From Bufo bufo (lineage: Eukaryota > Chordata > Amphibia > Anura > Bufonidae), in assembly GCF_905171765.1 (NCBI RefSeq), contig NC_053391.1, positions 689,249,257 through 689,313,256 of the forward strand: a DNA stretch of 64,000 nucleotides, in the 5' to 3' direction. Below the pieces are notes generated by a model. It was not told the origin of the DNA. It saw nothing but the letters and a program-made list of their open reading frames with translations, and searched no databases. A program made the translations under genes and the position numbers. This document shows, piece after piece, positions 44,625 to 55,455 of this stretch (the first letter of the stretch is position 1; every line of letters starts with the position of its first letter).

Positions 44625-46201
44625 CAGGGGTCGAGTCGAGGGGGAACGCGTGGGAACGGCGTTCCTGCACTTTTTTCATGGCAGGAACGCCGTTCCCTTT
44701 CAGGGCAAAAGGACCAGGAGGAAGCGGTGAAGGTTTCGTACTCACCGCCACCTTCCTGGTCCTCGGCTGTCGGCTGTGAGGGCTGTGCACAGGAGCCGAG
44801 GGAGTCGCTCTGTGACGTCACTCCGTGCGCAGCCTACAGCAGTAGAAGAGGAGAGTCTGCGTCCAGGAGCAGGAGAGGTAAGTGTGTTTTTTTTTTTCCA
44901 TATTTTATTTATACTATAGGGGCTGATGAGAGGCACTGACTTGGGGGCTGATGAGAGGCACTGACTTGGGGGCTGATGAGAGGCACTGACGGGGGGGCTG
45001 ATGAGAGGCACTGACGGGGGGTCTGATGAGAGGCACTGACGGGGGGGGCTGATGAGAGGCACTGACGGGGGGGGCTGATGAGAGGCACTGACGGGGGGGG
45101 CTGATGAGAGGCACTGACGGGGGGGCTGATGAGAGGCACTGACGGGGGGGCTGATGAGAGGCACTGACGGGGGGGCTGATGAGAGGCACTGACGGGGGGG
45201 CTGATGAGAGGCACTAACGGGGGGGGCTGATGAGAGGCACTGACGGGGGGGGCTGATGAGAGGCACTGACGGGGGGGCTGATGAGAGGCACTGACGGGGG
45301 GGCTGATGAGAGGCACTGACTTGGGGGCTGATGAGAGGCACTGACGGGGGGGCTGATGAGAGGCACTGACGTGGGGGGCTGAAGAGAGGCACTGACGGGG
45401 GGGCTGAAGAGAGGCACTGACGGGGGGTGGGGGCTGATGAGAGGCACTGACGGGGGGGGGCTGATGAGAGGCACTGACGGGGGGGGCTGATGAGAGGCAC
45501 TGACGGGGGGGGGCTGATGAGAGGCACTGACGGGGGGGGCTGATGAGAGGCACTGACGGGGGGGGCTGATGAGAGGCACTGACGGGGGGGGCTGATGAGA
45601 GGCACTGACAGGGGGGGCTGATGAGAGGCACTGACGAGGGGGGGCTGATGAGAGGCACTGACGGGGGGGCTGATGAGAGGCACTGACGGGGGGGGCTGAT
45701 GAGAGGCACTGACGGGGGGGCTGATGAGAGGCACTGACGGGGGGGCTGATGAGAGGCACTGACGGGGGGGGCTGATGAGAGGCACTGACGGGGGGGGCTG
45801 ATGAGAGGCACTGACGGGGGGGCTGATGAGAGGCACTGACGGGGGGGGGCTGATGAGAGGCACTGACGGGGGGGCTGATGAGAGGCACTGACGGGGGGGC
45901 TGATGAGAGGCACTGACGGGGGGGGCTGATGAGAGGCACTGACAGGGGGGCTGATGAGAGGCACTGACGGGGGGGGCTGATGAGAGGCACTGAGAGGCAC
46001 TGACGGGGGGGCTGAAGAGAGGCACTGACGGGGGGGGCTGATGAGAGGCACTGACGGGGGGGGCTGATGAGAGGCACTGACGGGGGGGGCTGATGAGAGG
46101 CACTGATGGGGGGGGCTGATGAGAGGCACTGACGGGGGGGGGCTGATGAGAGGCACTGACGGGGGAGTTCCCACACTTTTTTTCCCAGGACTTGACACCT
46201 G
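44625..46201. mobile_element. Non-autonomous hAT with a 25-bp minisatellite
   Basis: Flanked by the exact 8-bp TSD TTACACAG (44617-44624, 46202-46209). The empty site is preserved in copy 2 of the duplication near 62707-62718, which proves the insertion. Left CAGGGGTCGAGTCGAGG, right complement of CAGGTGTCAAGTCCTGG; a GGAACGCCGTTCC palindrome lies just inside. It lacks a transposase. Confidence 0.92.
44930..46170. repeat. 25-bp minisatellite, about 50 copies
   Basis: Unit GCTGATGAGAGGCACTGAC plus a run of 5-9 G. Because the unit is not a multiple of three and has no stop on the minus strand, all three minus frames stay open for hundreds of codons (Ser/Pro-rich SVPLISPP-type readings). These are not genes. 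Confidence 0.95.
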
Positions 46202-46640
46202 TTACACAGTATAACATAATTACACATATCCAACACCAATACACATTCAACTCAAACTGATGACCATGTCGTCACATAGCTCCCCCAAGTTAAAGGATGG
46301 CAGACCCGGTGAGACCCTCTACGGGTCCACTTGGGGATGTCCATGTTAGTCACCCTTCCAGTTCTGTTTGGCGAGATAGTCCATCAGCATTCGCATTGTG
46401 TTTCCCAGGCCGGTCTTAGATTGTGAAAGTGAACAGCTGTAGGGACAGGCTCCACTGCAACAGTTGTCCATTTGCCCCCGACACCCGGTTCAACCAAACA
46501 AGGGGGATCTCCAAAATCCTAGGTCCGTAGTCGCTAGGAAGGAGGCTGGCCCTCAGGCTTCTCCACAGCCCCAGTGACGGTTCAGTCAGTCACATGTATC
46601 ATTCTACCAGTCTCAGATTTTACTATCATGCTACCTCTTA
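46202..46640 (-). pseudogene. Ty3/gypsy RNase H-end fragment, copy 1
   Basis: Minus strand near 46340-46475 reads 'LQWSLSLQ' and, after a stop, 'GKHNANADGLSRQTELEG', the conserved end of a Ty3/gypsy RNase H domain. Colinear with 62710-63146. Truncated by the duplication junction. Confidence 0.75.
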
Positions 46641-46794
46641 CCAGGTCTGGGAGGAGATCCCTCAGGAGACCGTCCGCCACCTCATCAGGAGCATGCACAG
46701 GCGTTGTAGGGAGGTCATACAGGCACGTGGAGGCCACACACACTACTGAGCCTCATTTTGACTTGTTTTAAGGACATTACATCAAAGTTGGATC
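46641..46794 (+). mobile_element. Duplicated Tc1 3' end, first part
   Basis: Identical or nearly so to 43948-44101, the end of the Tc1 transposase through GGHTHY and its stop. Cut by the hAT at the TSD GTTGGATC; resumes at 57003 and ends with the TIR at 57224. Confidence 0.9.
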
Positions 46795-46892
46795 CAGTGT
46801 CGGACTGGGGCGCCTAGGGCCCACCAGTGGAATTAATTTTGGGGGCCCACCCTAACACTACTGTAAACAAATACGCATTACATGTATATTTT

Positions 46893-47401
46893 TCGGCCTC
46901 ACGTGCATGAACATGTGCACTTTATCACACAACACAGCGTGCAGAACAGAATGCGTTGTGGATGCGTTCAGTGAAAACTGTGTGATTTTGCAAACAAAAC
47001 CATTCAGTTTTGTTTGCGATCGCATTTAGTTCTTCAGTTTTTATCGCGCAGTGCAATGTGATTTACTGCTTTTTTGCGCACGTGTGATAAAAAGCGGAAT
47101 GTTTACAGACAACATCTCTTAGCAACCATCCGTGAAAATCTCATCGAATCCGCACTTGCTTGCGGATGTGATGCAATTTTCACGCAGCCCCATTCACTTC
47201 TATGAGGCAAGCGCTGCGTGAAAATTGCAGAATATAGAACATGCTGCAATTTTCACACAACGCAAAAGTGATGCGTGAAAACCACCGCTCATGTGCACAG
47301 ACCCATTTAAATGAATGGGCATCGGATTCCGTGCGGGCGCAATGTGTTCGCATCACGCATTGCACCCGCGCGGAATTCTCGCTCGTGTGAAAGGGGCCTA
47401 A
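46893..47401. repeat. MITE-like palindromic region in hAT
   Basis: Left 'ggcctcacgtgcatgaacat', right 'cgctcgtgtgaaaggggcct' followed by AA. Rich in GCGTGAAAATTGC half-sites in both orientations. Probably a degenerate Harbinger-like MITE; the left TSD is not convincing. Confidence 0.4.
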
Positions 47402-47925
47402 GAGCAGTGTCTAAAACACCGGTCTTAATAAATATGACCCTTTTTTTTAACTCCCTGCCTTCTGTGCCACTCACTCATGTACTTGCACACTTCTGTCAAA
47501 ACGGCAGTTAAAAATTGGCCCATTGATTTCAAAGGGGTCCGTCTGGCTATCAAAATATCTAAATGTACAAAAAATAGGACATGTCCTATTTTTTGATGGC
47601 AGCTAAAAAAAACAACCAAGTGAATAGCCCCTATAGTCTGCAAAGGTACTGAAAATGGCGGTCGTTTTCCATTATTGTGTGAATTGAACGTCATTCTTTT
47701 TCTTTTTTTTTTACAAAGGAATGGGAAAGAAATTAAATCCATCGCTTTTCTTAGCTTTTTTATGCCATGCACTGTCCAGTGTAATGTACAGTGTGCAGCT
47801 CTCATTAGCACCATGTTACCATGATATATATAAAACACAGTTTGATTTTTATAACCTTTTTATTTTTTGGATGGAATGGAATTTCTTTTTGATCTTTGTG
47901 TTTTACTTGTGCCTGTGTTTCGTTC
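47402..47925. other. hAT interior, no gene seen
   Basis: AT-rich with AAAATAGGACATGTCCTATTTT-type palindrome (47567-47600). The minus-strand open frame across 47425-47838 has no family motif. Confidence 0.4.
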
Positions 47926-48140
47926 TAATACTGTACGGAGCAGGAGCTTCGTACAGTATTAGAATGTATTGGCTCCGATGAGTGGTACTTTGAAACCGAA
48001 CAGGAAATGTTTTTTTACAGTACAAATTAATTTCTGAAGTTATTACATGAGACTTCCAAAAGCAACATCTTCGGCTCATTGGAGCCAATACATTCTAATA
48101 CTGTACTGGGTTCCTGCTCCGTACAGTACAGTATTAGAAC
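47926..48140. mobile_element. Short palindromic MITE (GTTCTAATACTGTAC ends)
   Basis: GTTCTAATACTGTACGGAGC on the left and its complement at about 48108-48140. Arms also share ATTCTAATACTGTAC and TTGGCTCC(A/G)ATGAG. About 215 bp, no coding capacity. Confidence 0.7.
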
Positions 48141-48212
48141 AAAGTTTTATGCGAATCGACTTCAGATGTTTCATCCGAAGTCAATTCGCTCATCCCTAAT
48201 TCAGACCAATTT

Positions 48213-49667
48213 TTAAAGGGGTTCTCCAGGCATCCTGAGAAATACACGCATTCTGTGGACCTGTGGAAGAAATTTGGTTTCATTACTACTCACCTGTCCT
48301 TTGCTCTGTCAATACTCGATCAAAACTAATAGCCCAAACAAAATACACATAGAGTATGATATAAAATATATCAAAATTTGTTATAGACTATTCCAACTGA
48401 TCCCCGTACTGTTTTTCACCTTTAATATTTATACATTTTATGTGATCATGTTTCAATAAATACATTTTGATATATTTTATATCATACTCTATGTGTATTT
48501 TGTTTGGGCTATTAGTTTTGATCGAGTATTGACAGAGCAAAGGACAGGTGAGTAGTAACTTCAAAACAAGGTAATGTTACCAGTGGGGTTCCACAGGGAT
48601 CTGTACTGGGACCGATTTTGTTTAATATCTTCATAAGTGATATTGCAAAAGGCCTCGATGGGAAGGTTTGTCTTTTTGCTGATGACACAAAGATATGTAA
48701 CAGGGTTGATGTTCCTGGAGGGAAACGCCAAATGGAAAAGGATTTAGGAAAACTAGAAGAATGGTCAGAACTCTGGAAACTGAAATTTAATGTGGATAAG
48801 TGCAAGATAATGCACCTGGGGCGTAAAAACCCAAGGGCAGAATATAGAATATTTGACACAGTCCTGACCTCAGTATCTGAGGAAAGGGATTTAGGAGTAA
48901 TTATTTCAGAAGACTTAAAAGGTGGGAAGACAATGTAATAGAGCAGCACGAAATGCCAGCAGAATGCTTGGATGTATAGGGAGAGGTATAAGCAGTAGAA
49001 AGAGTGAAGTGCTTATGCCGCTGTACAGAACACTGGTGAGACCTCACTTGGAGTATTGTGCTCAGTACTGGAGGCCATATCTCCAGAAGGATATAGATAC
49101 TCTAGAGAGAGTTCAGAGAAGAGCTACTAAACTAGTACATGGATTGCAGGATAAAACTTACCAGGAAAGGTTAAAGGACCTTAATATGTATAGCTTGGAA
49201 GAAAGAAGAGACAGAGGGGATATGATAGAAACTTTTAAATACATAAAGGGAATCAACTCGGTAAAGGAAGAGAGCATATTTAAAAGAAGAAAAACTACCA
49301 CAAGAGGACACAGTTTTAAATTAGAGGGGCAAAGGTTTAAAAGTAATATCAGGAAGTATTACTTTACTGAGAGAGTAGTGGATGCATGGAATAGCCTTCC
49401 TGCAGAAGTGGTAGCTGCAAATACAGTGAAGGGGTTTAAGCATGCATGGGATAGGCATAAGGCCATCCTTCATATAAGATAGGGCCGGGGGCTATCCATA
49501 GTATTCAGTATATTGGGCAGACTAGATGGGCCAAATGGTTCTTATCTGCCGACACATTCTATGTTTCTATGTTTCTATGTTTCTATGTTTCTAGTAATGA
49601 AACCAAATTTCTTCCACAGGTCCACAGAATGCGTGTATTTCTCAGGATGCCTGGAGAACCCCTTTCA
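48213..49667. mobile_element. Palindromic MITE split by a LINE
   Basis: TTAA then AGGGGTTCTCCAGGCATCCT on the left; complement of the same on the right, with TTAA altered to TTCA (49664-49667). Arms pair exactly through 'acacgcattctgtggacctg' and 'tggtttcattactactcacc'. The inner hairpin 'gagtatgatataaaatatat' pairs 48351-48373 with 48470-48492. The LINE at 48559-49591 lies in its right arm. Confidence 0.85.
48559..49591 (+). mobile_element. 5'-truncated LINE with RT C-terminal region
   Basis: Inserted with TSD TAGTAA (48553-48558, 49592-49597). The RT palm is readable from 48574: 'VPQGSVLGPILFNIFISDIA' and 'LFADDTKICN' (catalytic ADD). 48618-48938 continues to SEERDLGVIISEDLKG; after a small frame break 48922-49482 holds the C-terminus ('LVRPHLEYCAQYWRPYLQKD', 'ERRDRGDMIETFKYIKGINS', 'AWNSLPAEVVAANTVKGF'). 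The 3' tail is a TTTCTATG repeat. Consistent with a CR1/L2/Rex-like clade of non-LTR elements; the exact clade cannot be set by eye. Confidence 0.88.
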
Positions 49668-50236
49668 TTTTTTTGCATACTGTATAGACTTTTAGTTGTT
49701 ATACATGTATATACCGTAATATATTGATAATATATTGATAAACCTCATCACCAGCATTTACTGTGAGCGGTAAGGTGATGATAATTATCACCAAAATAAT
49801 CTAGTCAAGTACCACAAGCCTTAAAAAAAAAAAATCTATTTTTTTTCATAGACACAGGAAAAAAAACCATCTATTTTTACTGACTGTCCAGAAAATTCTG
49901 GACGATTAGCAACCCTGTCCAGTGGCAATGTGGTGTCTGCTTCCCATTGTTTTCAATGGGAGGCAGCAGCGCAGTTTGCAGTGCGAAGGTCTGCATGGTG
50001 TCCACTTGCTGCTTGGCTGTATTCCAAGGAGCTAAGACACAAGAGGATCCATAGCATCTAAAGTGAACAGAAACCGCGTCAGTTTCTGTTGCGGTATACA
50101 GTACATTGCGGATTTTGAGAGCATCAAAATTTGTCATGTGTACAGGGTACGGGCCCTAAGAGTACAGCATTTTGTAGTAAGAAAACTACAACTCCCAGAA
50201 GGTCCTGAAGGTCTGAAACTGACAGGGTGTGCTGGG
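49668..50236. other. hAT interior, no gene; MITE remnant at DIRS target
   Basis: Nothing coding. Contains 'actacaactcccagaa' at about 50187, whose complement-like partner 'tgtagtttccaga' resumes at 55569, so the DIRS element landed inside a small palindromic element. Confidence 0.5.
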
Positions 50237-50598
50237 AAAAACCGGAATTAGTCTTACCGGTAATTCTGTTTCCATGAGATCATCACGACGGCATACAAGG
50301 AGATTGACCCCTGACCTCTGTAGGGGCAGGAACAGAGAAAGGTTAAATACCCTCCTCCCACCACCAACACCAGTGTTTCCAAAATCACACAGAGCAACCC
50401 GGTGGTGGAAAATAGTGAAACAAAGGTATTACTTCATACCTTCTAGAGACCTACTAGGTCAAAATGATTTAAATCATAGGGAGGGAATAACGTGCCGTCG
50501 TGATGATCTCATGGAAACAGAATTACCGGTAAGACTAATTCCGGTTTTTCCATAGCATCATCACGACGGCATACAAGGAGATATAAAAAATATATCAG

Positions 50599-51720
50599 TT
50601 AAGGGGGGGCTACAGCCTGGAGGACTTTCCGCCCGAAGGACAGATCAGAAGATCTGGAAAGATCCAGGCGATAGTGCTTTATAAATGTATGAATGCTGGA
50701 CCAAGTGGCAGCACGACAGATTTCCTCCAGAGAAGCCCCAGCTCTCTCCGCCTGAGAGGAAGACATGGCTCGAGTGGAATGGGCCCTAATGTTGACTGGA
50801 CATGTAAGGTTTTGTATCTGGTAACAAAGACTAATGGCTTCTTTGAGCCATCTAGCTATAGAGGACCGGGAGGCTTTTTGGCCCTTAAATCTTCCTCCAA
50901 ACAGGACTAGAAGATTGTCAGATTTTCTAAACTTCTCAGTCACCGTGATATAGTTTAGGACTGCCCGTCTAACGTCCAGAGAGTGAAACGCCGATTCTTT
51001 ATCATTAGAGGGGTGCTGGCAAAAAGAAGGTAGGGTAACCTCCTGGCTCCGATGAAAATTGGATACGACTTTGGGGAGAAATCCAGGATCCAAACGGAGA
51101 ATAATCCTATCATCTAGAATACGGAGGTAGGGTTCCCTGATTGATAGGGCTTGTAATTCCCCTACTCTGCGGGCCGAAGTTATCGCAATTAAGAAGGCCG
51201 TTTTCAAGGACCATAATTTTATTGGACAGTCAGACATGGGTTCAAAGGGTGGTAAAGTAAGGCCTGTAAGAACGACGTTCAGATCCCAGGAAGGGACACG
51301 GGCGGTGATCGTTGGGCGGAGCCTCGTCGCCGCCTTAATGAATCTTTTGATCCAACGATGGCCGGCTATATCTTGGTCAAAGAAACAACCTAGGGCTGAA
51401 ATTTGGACTTTCAAGGTAGAGGGTCTAAGTCCCAGGTCCAGACCTTGCTGTAGGAAATCCAGTATTCTTTGGATGTTGGGTTTACGCAAATGTGGCGATT
51501 CGTCCCCACTCCAGGAACAAAAACGTTTCCATATCTTAAGGTAAATTGCTGACGTTACCTTCTTTCTGGAGGCTTTCAAAGTAGCAATAACTCCGTCTGA
51601 CAGGCCCTGAAGCTTCAGGGTTTGGGACTCAGGATCCAAGCCGCCAATTTCAGAAACTGTGGGTTTGGGTGTAGAACTGGACCCTGCTGGAGTAGATCCC
51701 CCCGCACAGGAAGGAGGCAT
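50599..51720 (-). CDS. DIRS tyrosine recombinase
   Basis: Open frame (extending without stop up to 52467, but that part overlaps RNase H in another frame and is probably not all recombinase). N-terminal SAM-like region 'GVIATLKASRKKVTSAIYLK' and 'RFCSWSGDESPHLRKPNIQR'. Catalytic region: 'ITSARRVGELQALSI' with the first Arg, 'RAHSTRAMSSSQAERAG' with HxxR, then 'ATWSSIHTFIKHYRLDLS' with Trp/His and the Tyr nucleophile; ends FGRKVLQAVAPP. No internal defect, so it may be functional. Family role: inserts the circular DNA copy by site-specific recombination. Confidence 0.9.
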   Translation of the reverse strand: MPPSCAGGSTPAGSSSTPKPTVSEIGGLDPESQTLKLQGLSDGVIATLKASRKKVTSAIYLKIWKRFCSWSGDESPHLRKPNIQRILDFLQQGLDLGLRPSTLKVQISALGCFFDQDIAGHRWIKRFIKAATRLRPTITARVPSWDLNVVLTGLTLPPFEPMSDCPIKLWSLKTAFLIAITSARRVGELQALSIREPYLRILDDRIILRLDPGFLPKVVSNFHRSQEVTLPSFCQHPSNDKESAFHSLDVRRAVLNYITVTEKFRKSDNLLVLFGGRFKGQKASRSSIARWLKEAISLCYQIQNLTCPVNIRAHSTRAMSSSQAERAGASLEEICRAATWSSIHTFIKHYRLDLSRSSDLSFGRKVLQAVAPP

Positions 51721-52515
51721 GGATCTTGTAGGGAAAATTTTTGGAGGGATGAGAACCAGCTTCTCTTTGGCCATAGGGGAGCGATCACAATCACCGTGGC
51801 CTTGTCTTGAAGAATTTTTTGTACCACCTTCGGAATTAGAGGAAGTGGAGGGAAGGCATAGCACAGATTCCAATGCCAACGAATGGCGAAGGCGTCTAAG
51901 GCATGAGGTCTGTCCCTGGGGTTTAGGGAACAGAATGTTTCCACCTTTGAGTTTGCCCTGGTGGCAAACAGATCCACGTCGGGCATACCCCATTTCCTTA
52001 CTACTAGCCCGAATATTTCTGGACTTAGAGACCATTCTGTATGGTCGATTCTGTGGCGACTGAGAAAATCCGCTTCCTGATTTAGTATTCCCTTCAGATG
52101 AACTGCCGATATCGAGGCCACATTCTGTTCTGCCCAAGCAACGATTTTTGTTGACAGTGCTTGTAGGGTTACGGACCGCGTTCCCCCTTGATGGGAGAGG
52201 TAGGCAATGGCCGTAGTGTTGTCCGACAGCACTTTTATGTGATGATGACACAACATTTCCTCTGCTACCTTTAACACCTCCCAGACTGCTCTCAGTTCCC
52301 TGAAGTTCGATGACTGGGATCTGATCGAATCTGGCCAAGTGCCCTGGAACATACGATCCCCCACCTTTGCACCCCAGCCGGACAGACTTGCGTCTGTTAT
52401 TACCTGGACCTGGGGAGTTTTCTGCCACGGATTTCCCCGAGATAAGTTTCCGTGGTCTTTCCACCAATTTAGGGACTGCAGAATCTGAGTTGGTGGACTT
52501 ACTGTACTTGATGAT
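51615..52515 (-). CDS. DIRS RNase H and methyltransferase-like domain
   Basis: Frame open from 53456; the meaningful part begins near 52515. RNase H: 'VQVITDASLSGWGAKVGDRM', 'SSNFRELRAVWEVLK' (Glu), 'IKVLSDNTTAIAYL' (Asp), 'GILNQEADFLSRHRIDHTEW'. It is followed by 'MPDVDLFATRANSKVETFCS' and 'DAFAIRWHWNLCYAFPPLPL', the region usually described in DIRS elements as Dam-like methyltransferase. Separated from the RT frame by a single shift near 52500-52515. Confidence 0.87.
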
Positions 52516-53488
52516 CTAGAGAGGATTGGCACTTGTCCCAGACACTCAGGATCCAGGACTGTAGGGGTCTGAAGTGTATTTGACACCAGGGAACTGCCTG
52601 AATACAGGATGTTAGCAGGCCCAGCAGACTCATCGCCTCTCTGATAGAGCAGGATCTTCTTTTTTGAAAGGACCTGATCTTTTGTTGGAGAACTGATATT
52701 TTGTCTCGAGGTAGGAATACCGCTTGCCTTCGGGAGTCTAGGATCATCCCTAAGAAACGAACTTCCCTTGAGGGGGTGAGGACGGACTTTCCTTTGTTCA
52801 CGATCCACCCCAGATCGTCTAGGATGGAGAGAAAAAGCTTCAGGTTCGAACTGATTTGGCTGAGACTTTCGCTGACTAGAAGGAAATCGTCCAAATAAGG
52901 GATTATCATAAGTCCCTGTCTTCGGGCAAAGGCGACCATCTCTACCACTACTTTGGTAAATATTCTTGGCGCAGATGAAATCCCGAAGGGAAGGGCCCTG
53001 AACTGGTAGTGATGGACGTTTCCTGATATATCCTGGATTGCAAACCGGAGAAACTTTTGTGAGTCGGTGTGAATGGGAATGTGGTAATAAGCGTCTTGTA
53101 GGTCTATTGTGCACATGAAGACGTCTTTGCTTAGCAGAGGGATTGTAGATGCTAGGGTCTCCATCCTGAATTTTTGATAACGGATGAATCTGTTTAGTGG
53201 TTTCAGGTTTATGATAGTCCGAAAAGTGCCTTCTTTCTTCCTGATTAGAAATAGGGTTGAATAGAAACCCCTGCCTCTTTCTGGAGGCGGGACCGGTGAG
53301 ATTACATTCATTAAGTGAAGTTTCTGGACTCCTTGCCAAAGGTTCATTTGGAACCGTGTCAGTGAAAATTTGTTTGGGGGTCTTGAAGACCACTCTATTT
53401 GGTAGCCTGCCCCGACTACCTTGGAAATCCAGGGGTTCTGGGAGATGGATTCCCATGACCCCAGGAATCTTGAGAGTCTTCCCCCCAC
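52499..53488 (-). CDS. DIRS reverse transcriptase
   Basis: Frame of 329 codons. 'RGFYSTLFLIRKKEGTFRTI' and INLKPLN (fingers), 'MCTIDLQDAYYHIPIH' (motif A Asp), 'RALPFGISSAPRIFTKVVVE' (motif B), 'IIPYLDDFLLVSES' (YLDD, motif C), 'LGMILDSRRQAVFLP' (motif E region). It stops at 52499 just before RNase H continues in another frame; in DIRS elements RT and RNase H normally share one ORF, so one small indel is likely. The start Met at 53488 is the first in frame after gag. Confidence 0.9.
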   Translation of the reverse strand: MGGRLSRFLGSWESISQNPWISKVVGAGYQIEWSSRPPNKFSLTRFQMNLWQGVQKLHLMNVISPVPPPERGRGFYSTLFLIRKKEGTFRTIINLKPLNRFIRYQKFRMETLASTIPLLSKDVFMCTIDLQDAYYHIPIHTDSQKFLRFAIQDISGNVHHYQFRALPFGISSAPRIFTKVVVEMVAFARRQGLMIIPYLDDFLLVSESLSQISSNLKLFLSILDDLGWIVNKGKSVLTPSREVRFLGMILDSRRQAVFLPRDKISVLQQKIRSFQKRRSCSIREAMSLLGLLTSCIQAVPWCQIHFRPLQSWILSVWDKCQSSLDHQVQ

Positions 53489-53502
53489 CCCGACGTCATT
53501 GC

Positions 53503-54764
53503 TTATCGGAGGATTTTGGGTGGGAGAAGGATTGGCTTCTTCCTCTTCCCCCTTTTGGATAGCTCCAACGTCCTGATTTCCCTTTCCCCCTGTAGCTTTT
53601 TTCTTGAGGGGCGAAAAGGATACCGGCGTCTGGAGGGGCGATCTTCCGGAAACCCCTTCTTTCTGTCCGCGGCCTTCTCTAGAATCTTATCTAGCACCGG
53701 GCCAAACACATATTCTCCAGAAAAGGGTATGGAACAGAGCTTCAATTTAGACGTCTTGTCCCCTGACCAGCACTTCATCCAGAGGGCTCTTCTGGCTGCA
53801 TTGGAAAGTGCCGCGTCTCTGGCTGAGAATCGGACTGATTCGGCAGAGGCATCCGCCAGGAAGGCCGTGGCGGATTTTCAAAGAGGGAGAGAACTAAGAA
53901 TTTGTTCCCTAGATGTTCTATCCTTAATATGAGTTTCCAATTCTCCCAACCAAAGATACATGGATCGGGCGACTGAGGTAGCCGCAATATTGGTTTTAAT
54001 ATTGAACATGGACGCCTCCCAGGATTTCCTGAGAAGACTGTCCGCTTTACGATCCATTGAATCTTTAAGTTGGGAGGTATCTTCAAATGGGAGAGATGTT
54101 TTTTTGTTCACTTTGGCCACCTGTACATCGATCTTGGGAATTTCATTGAAAATTTTAGATTCCTCTGGATCAAAAAGCAACCTATTTTTGAACGCAGCCG
54201 GGACTCCCAGACGTCTTTCTGGATCTGCCCACTCATCAAGGACCATATCCCTAATACTCTCGTTAATGGGGAACACACGAGTTTTCTTGACTCTTAGGCC
54301 CCCAAACATTTCTTCTTGTACTGAATGGGTACGTTGCACTTCCTCCACGCCCATGGTCGACCTTACTGCCTTTAATAGGTCGGACATTTCTTCTGTAGAA
54401 AAGTAATATCTACGACTGTCATCCACTGAGTCTGTATCAGAGACTCTCTCCCCCTCTTCCCATGACTTAACGGAGTGGGCACTTTCATCCGCCATAACTT
54501 CTAGGTCCGAAGGGGACGGAGACCTAGCCCGCTTCCTCTTAGGTTGCGGCAAGTCGGGGGGATTAGTGGACAGGTGGGCCAGGGATGAACGGATCTCTTC
54601 CTGAATCATGGTTTTCAATTCCTCTTTTAAGGAGGGTGCTTCATCCCGTACAATATTAGAAATACAAGACTTGCACAACTTTTTAGGGTAGCAGTCAGGA
54701 AGTCTGCTATTGCAGGAGATACATTTGAGTGTCTTTTTGATTTTTTTCGGGGCTTCTTTAGCCT
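53503..54764 (-). pseudogene. DIRS gag-like ORF with one in-frame TGA
   Basis: Frame from 54764 (or ATG 54678) down to 53503, interrupted by one TGA at 53878-53880. Beyond the stop the same frame continues with 'KSATAFLADASAESVRFSAR' to 'GEYVFGPVLDKILEKAADRK'. N-terminal Cys cluster CISC...C...CKSC (about 54640-54735), then Lys/Arg-Pro 'PQPKRKRARSPSPSD', acidic Ser-rich middle and an alpha-helical C-terminal half. Upstream of 54764 the minus strand has a pyrimidine-rich run ending TTTTAG (AG at 54765-54766), a good splice-acceptor match. Role by family: nucleoprotein/Gag. Confidence 0.8.
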
Positions 54765-54766
54765 AA

Positions 54767-55455
54767 AAGAGAGGAGAAGGCAGGGCATCAGGGTATGACC
54801 ACTAGAGGGAGAGAGAGAGAGAGCAAGAGGGGGACAGCAGAGGCGAGCTAGCTGCCCCTGGAAATAACTTCCTCTCTCTCTTTTTTCCCCCTTCCACCCA
54901 TTACAGCAGGAGAGGGGGATCAACAGACTCCCTGACCTGCACAAACAATACCCCCGAAGGGGACTCACAGTTGGTAGCAGCGCCGGTGGCTCAGCTCTGG
55001 GGGATCGCTCAGATGCTGACATCGTCCTCTCTGTAGGCAAGGGTTCCGCACCAGTGGGGACCGATCCTGGGAGCGTTCTGACACGGGCGGTAACCAGCGT
55101 TTATGCCTCGGTTTTAAACTGGGCTCCACGCTGCCGCCGCGACGTCACTTCCGGGTCGCCGGCCGTGACGTCAGAAACATGCGCTCCATGCGCCGGCGCG
55201 CACCCAGCTATCGCCCTTTCCTTAGGCTAGGAGGGAGTCTGCGCCAGGGACAGGCCCCGGAATAACCAGGACGAGATAGCCCTGAACCCCCTGCCCAGCG
55301 TTAGTACTTGGACCGCGGGAGGGCAGGGGGACGCCATGCTGGATGCCGGCGTTTTCCAAAGGTAACGGAAAATAAAAAATAAACAGGTTCCATTTCCTTA
55401 GCTTCATCTCCCTGCATACAGGGAGACCTTTCTCTGCCCTGTCCTCTGTAGGGAC
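54767..55455 (-). promoter_or_regulatory. DIRS 5' leader region
   Basis: Between the right terminal repeat and gag. GC-rich, CpG-rich at 55020-55210 (GACGTCACTTCCGGGTCGCC), a plausible promoter region for the minus strand. A GAGAGAGAGAGAG run lies at 54808. The minus-strand frame 54627-55040 is an off-frame reading of the gag start. Confidence 0.45.

Larger units (their letters stand above)
43948..46640. repeat. Tandem duplication, copy 1
   Basis: Spans the Tc1 3' end, Ngaro tail and gypsy fragment. Net of the hAT at 44625-46201 and its TSD it is about 1,108 bp. It joins copy 2 at 46640/46641, where CTCTTACC of the gypsy fragment meets CCAGGTCTGG of the Tc1; CC is shared by both parents (microhomology). 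Confidence 0.88.

Noticed and set aside
44742..46250. Three overlapping minus-strand ORFs of 341-502 codons, Ser/Pro-rich
   Set aside because: They read the 25-bp minisatellite in all three frames; the unit has no stop on that strand. No start context, domain or codon structure.
51622..54406. Plus-strand ORFs up to 148 codons across the DIRS element
   Set aside because: Antisense shadows of Gag, RT and recombinase frames; no motifs of their own.
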